From Candidatus Latescibacterota bacterium (GTDB lineage Bacteria > Latescibacterota > UBA2968 > GCA-2709665), in NCBI GenBank assembly GCA_012271065.1, contig JAAXHE010000092.1, positions 1 through 5,657 on the forward strand: 5,657 bases of DNA, written 5' to 3'. The notes under the pieces are model-generated. The model worked only from the letters and a program-made list of their open reading frames with translations, ran no database searches and was not told the origin of the DNA. The position numbers and the translations under genes are program-made. Positions 5,592 through 5,657 of the stretch are shown here, piece by piece (within the stretch, counting starts at the first letter, position 1; each line of letters begins with the position of its first letter).

Positions 5592-5599
5592 CTCCTTCT
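5592..5599 (-). promoter_or_regulatory. Strong Shine-Dalgarno before a non-canonical ATT start
   Basis: AGAAGGAG reads from 5599 to 5592 on the minus strand, the best anti-16S match in the window. It is followed after seven bases by ATT (5584-5582) and not by ATG, GTG or TTG; an ACG at 5587-5585 is the other possible initiator. The spacing is ideal for ATT. The bases upstream to 5657 are then probably leader sequence, in which I see no clear promoter. Confidence 0.5.
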
Positions 5600-5657
5600 G
5601 AAGTTGGGGAGTTTGATGAGATGGAAACCGTTTAGCAGTCCGTTGATAAAGTCGCTC

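Noticed and set aside
5585..5657. In-frame extension of the DUF5069-like protein to the window edge
   Set aside because: The added residues do not resemble the family and the stretch contains the best Shine-Dalgarno in the window, so a leader is more likely; the sequence beyond 5657 would be needed to settle it.
1..5657. CRISPR array, tRNA/rRNA genes, insertion sequences, phage or defence genes
   Set aside because: No regularly spaced repeats, cloverleaf-like sequence, transposase motifs or terminal inverted repeats were seen; almost all DNA is accounted for by six metabolic-type genes.

Overview
This is a GC-rich, gene-dense bacterial window with Shine-Dalgarno-led genes and short intergenic gaps. 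It carries no tRNA, rRNA, CRISPR array or insertion sequence that I can see. The gene mix is an enolase-superfamily sugar-acid enzyme, a DegT-type aminotransferase, two beta-hydroxyacid dehydrogenases, a minimal nitroreductase and a small DUF5069-like protein. Such a mix fits an environmental, probably uncultured bacterium specialised in carbohydrate or uronate breakdown (for example Latescibacterota-, Poribacteria- or Planctomycetota-like). That placement is an impression from gene content and was not tested.

Layout. A single plus-strand gene (80-985) encodes a GarR-like 2-hydroxy-3-oxopropionate (tartronate semialdehyde) reductase. Its 79-base leader contains two inverted repeats, one of which wraps the ribosome binding site. 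This gene converges, with only 7 bases between stop codons, on a run of five minus-strand genes. Read 5' to 3' on the minus strand these are: a DUF5069-like protein (5584-5162), a second and divergent beta-hydroxyacid dehydrogenase (5073-4183), a mandelate racemase/galactarolactone cycloisomerase-like enolase-superfamily enzyme (4057-2951), a DegT/DnrJ/EryC1/StrS PLP aminotransferase (2893-1640), and a YdjA-type nitroreductase (1562-993). Gaps in the run are 57 to 125 bases, so an operon is plausible. Stem-loops in several gaps could terminate, attenuate or process the transcript.

How the genes may work together. The enolase-superfamily enzyme resembles D-galactarolactone cycloisomerase in its C-terminal half. 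The plus-strand reductase resembles GarR, which reduces the tartronate semialdehyde produced in galactarate/glucarate breakdown. The cluster therefore looks like a sugar-acid or sugar-lactone catabolic locus. The aminotransferase and the divergent dehydrogenase add steps that I cannot assign, possibly oxidation of a hydroxyl followed by transamination.

The points most worth a second look are: an apparent AUU start codon behind an excellent Shine-Dalgarno in the DUF5069-like gene; loss of the DAPVSGG substrate motif in the minus-strand dehydrogenase; a long imperfect hairpin with a T-rich tail between those two genes; and the ribosome-binding-site hairpin ahead of the GarR-like gene.
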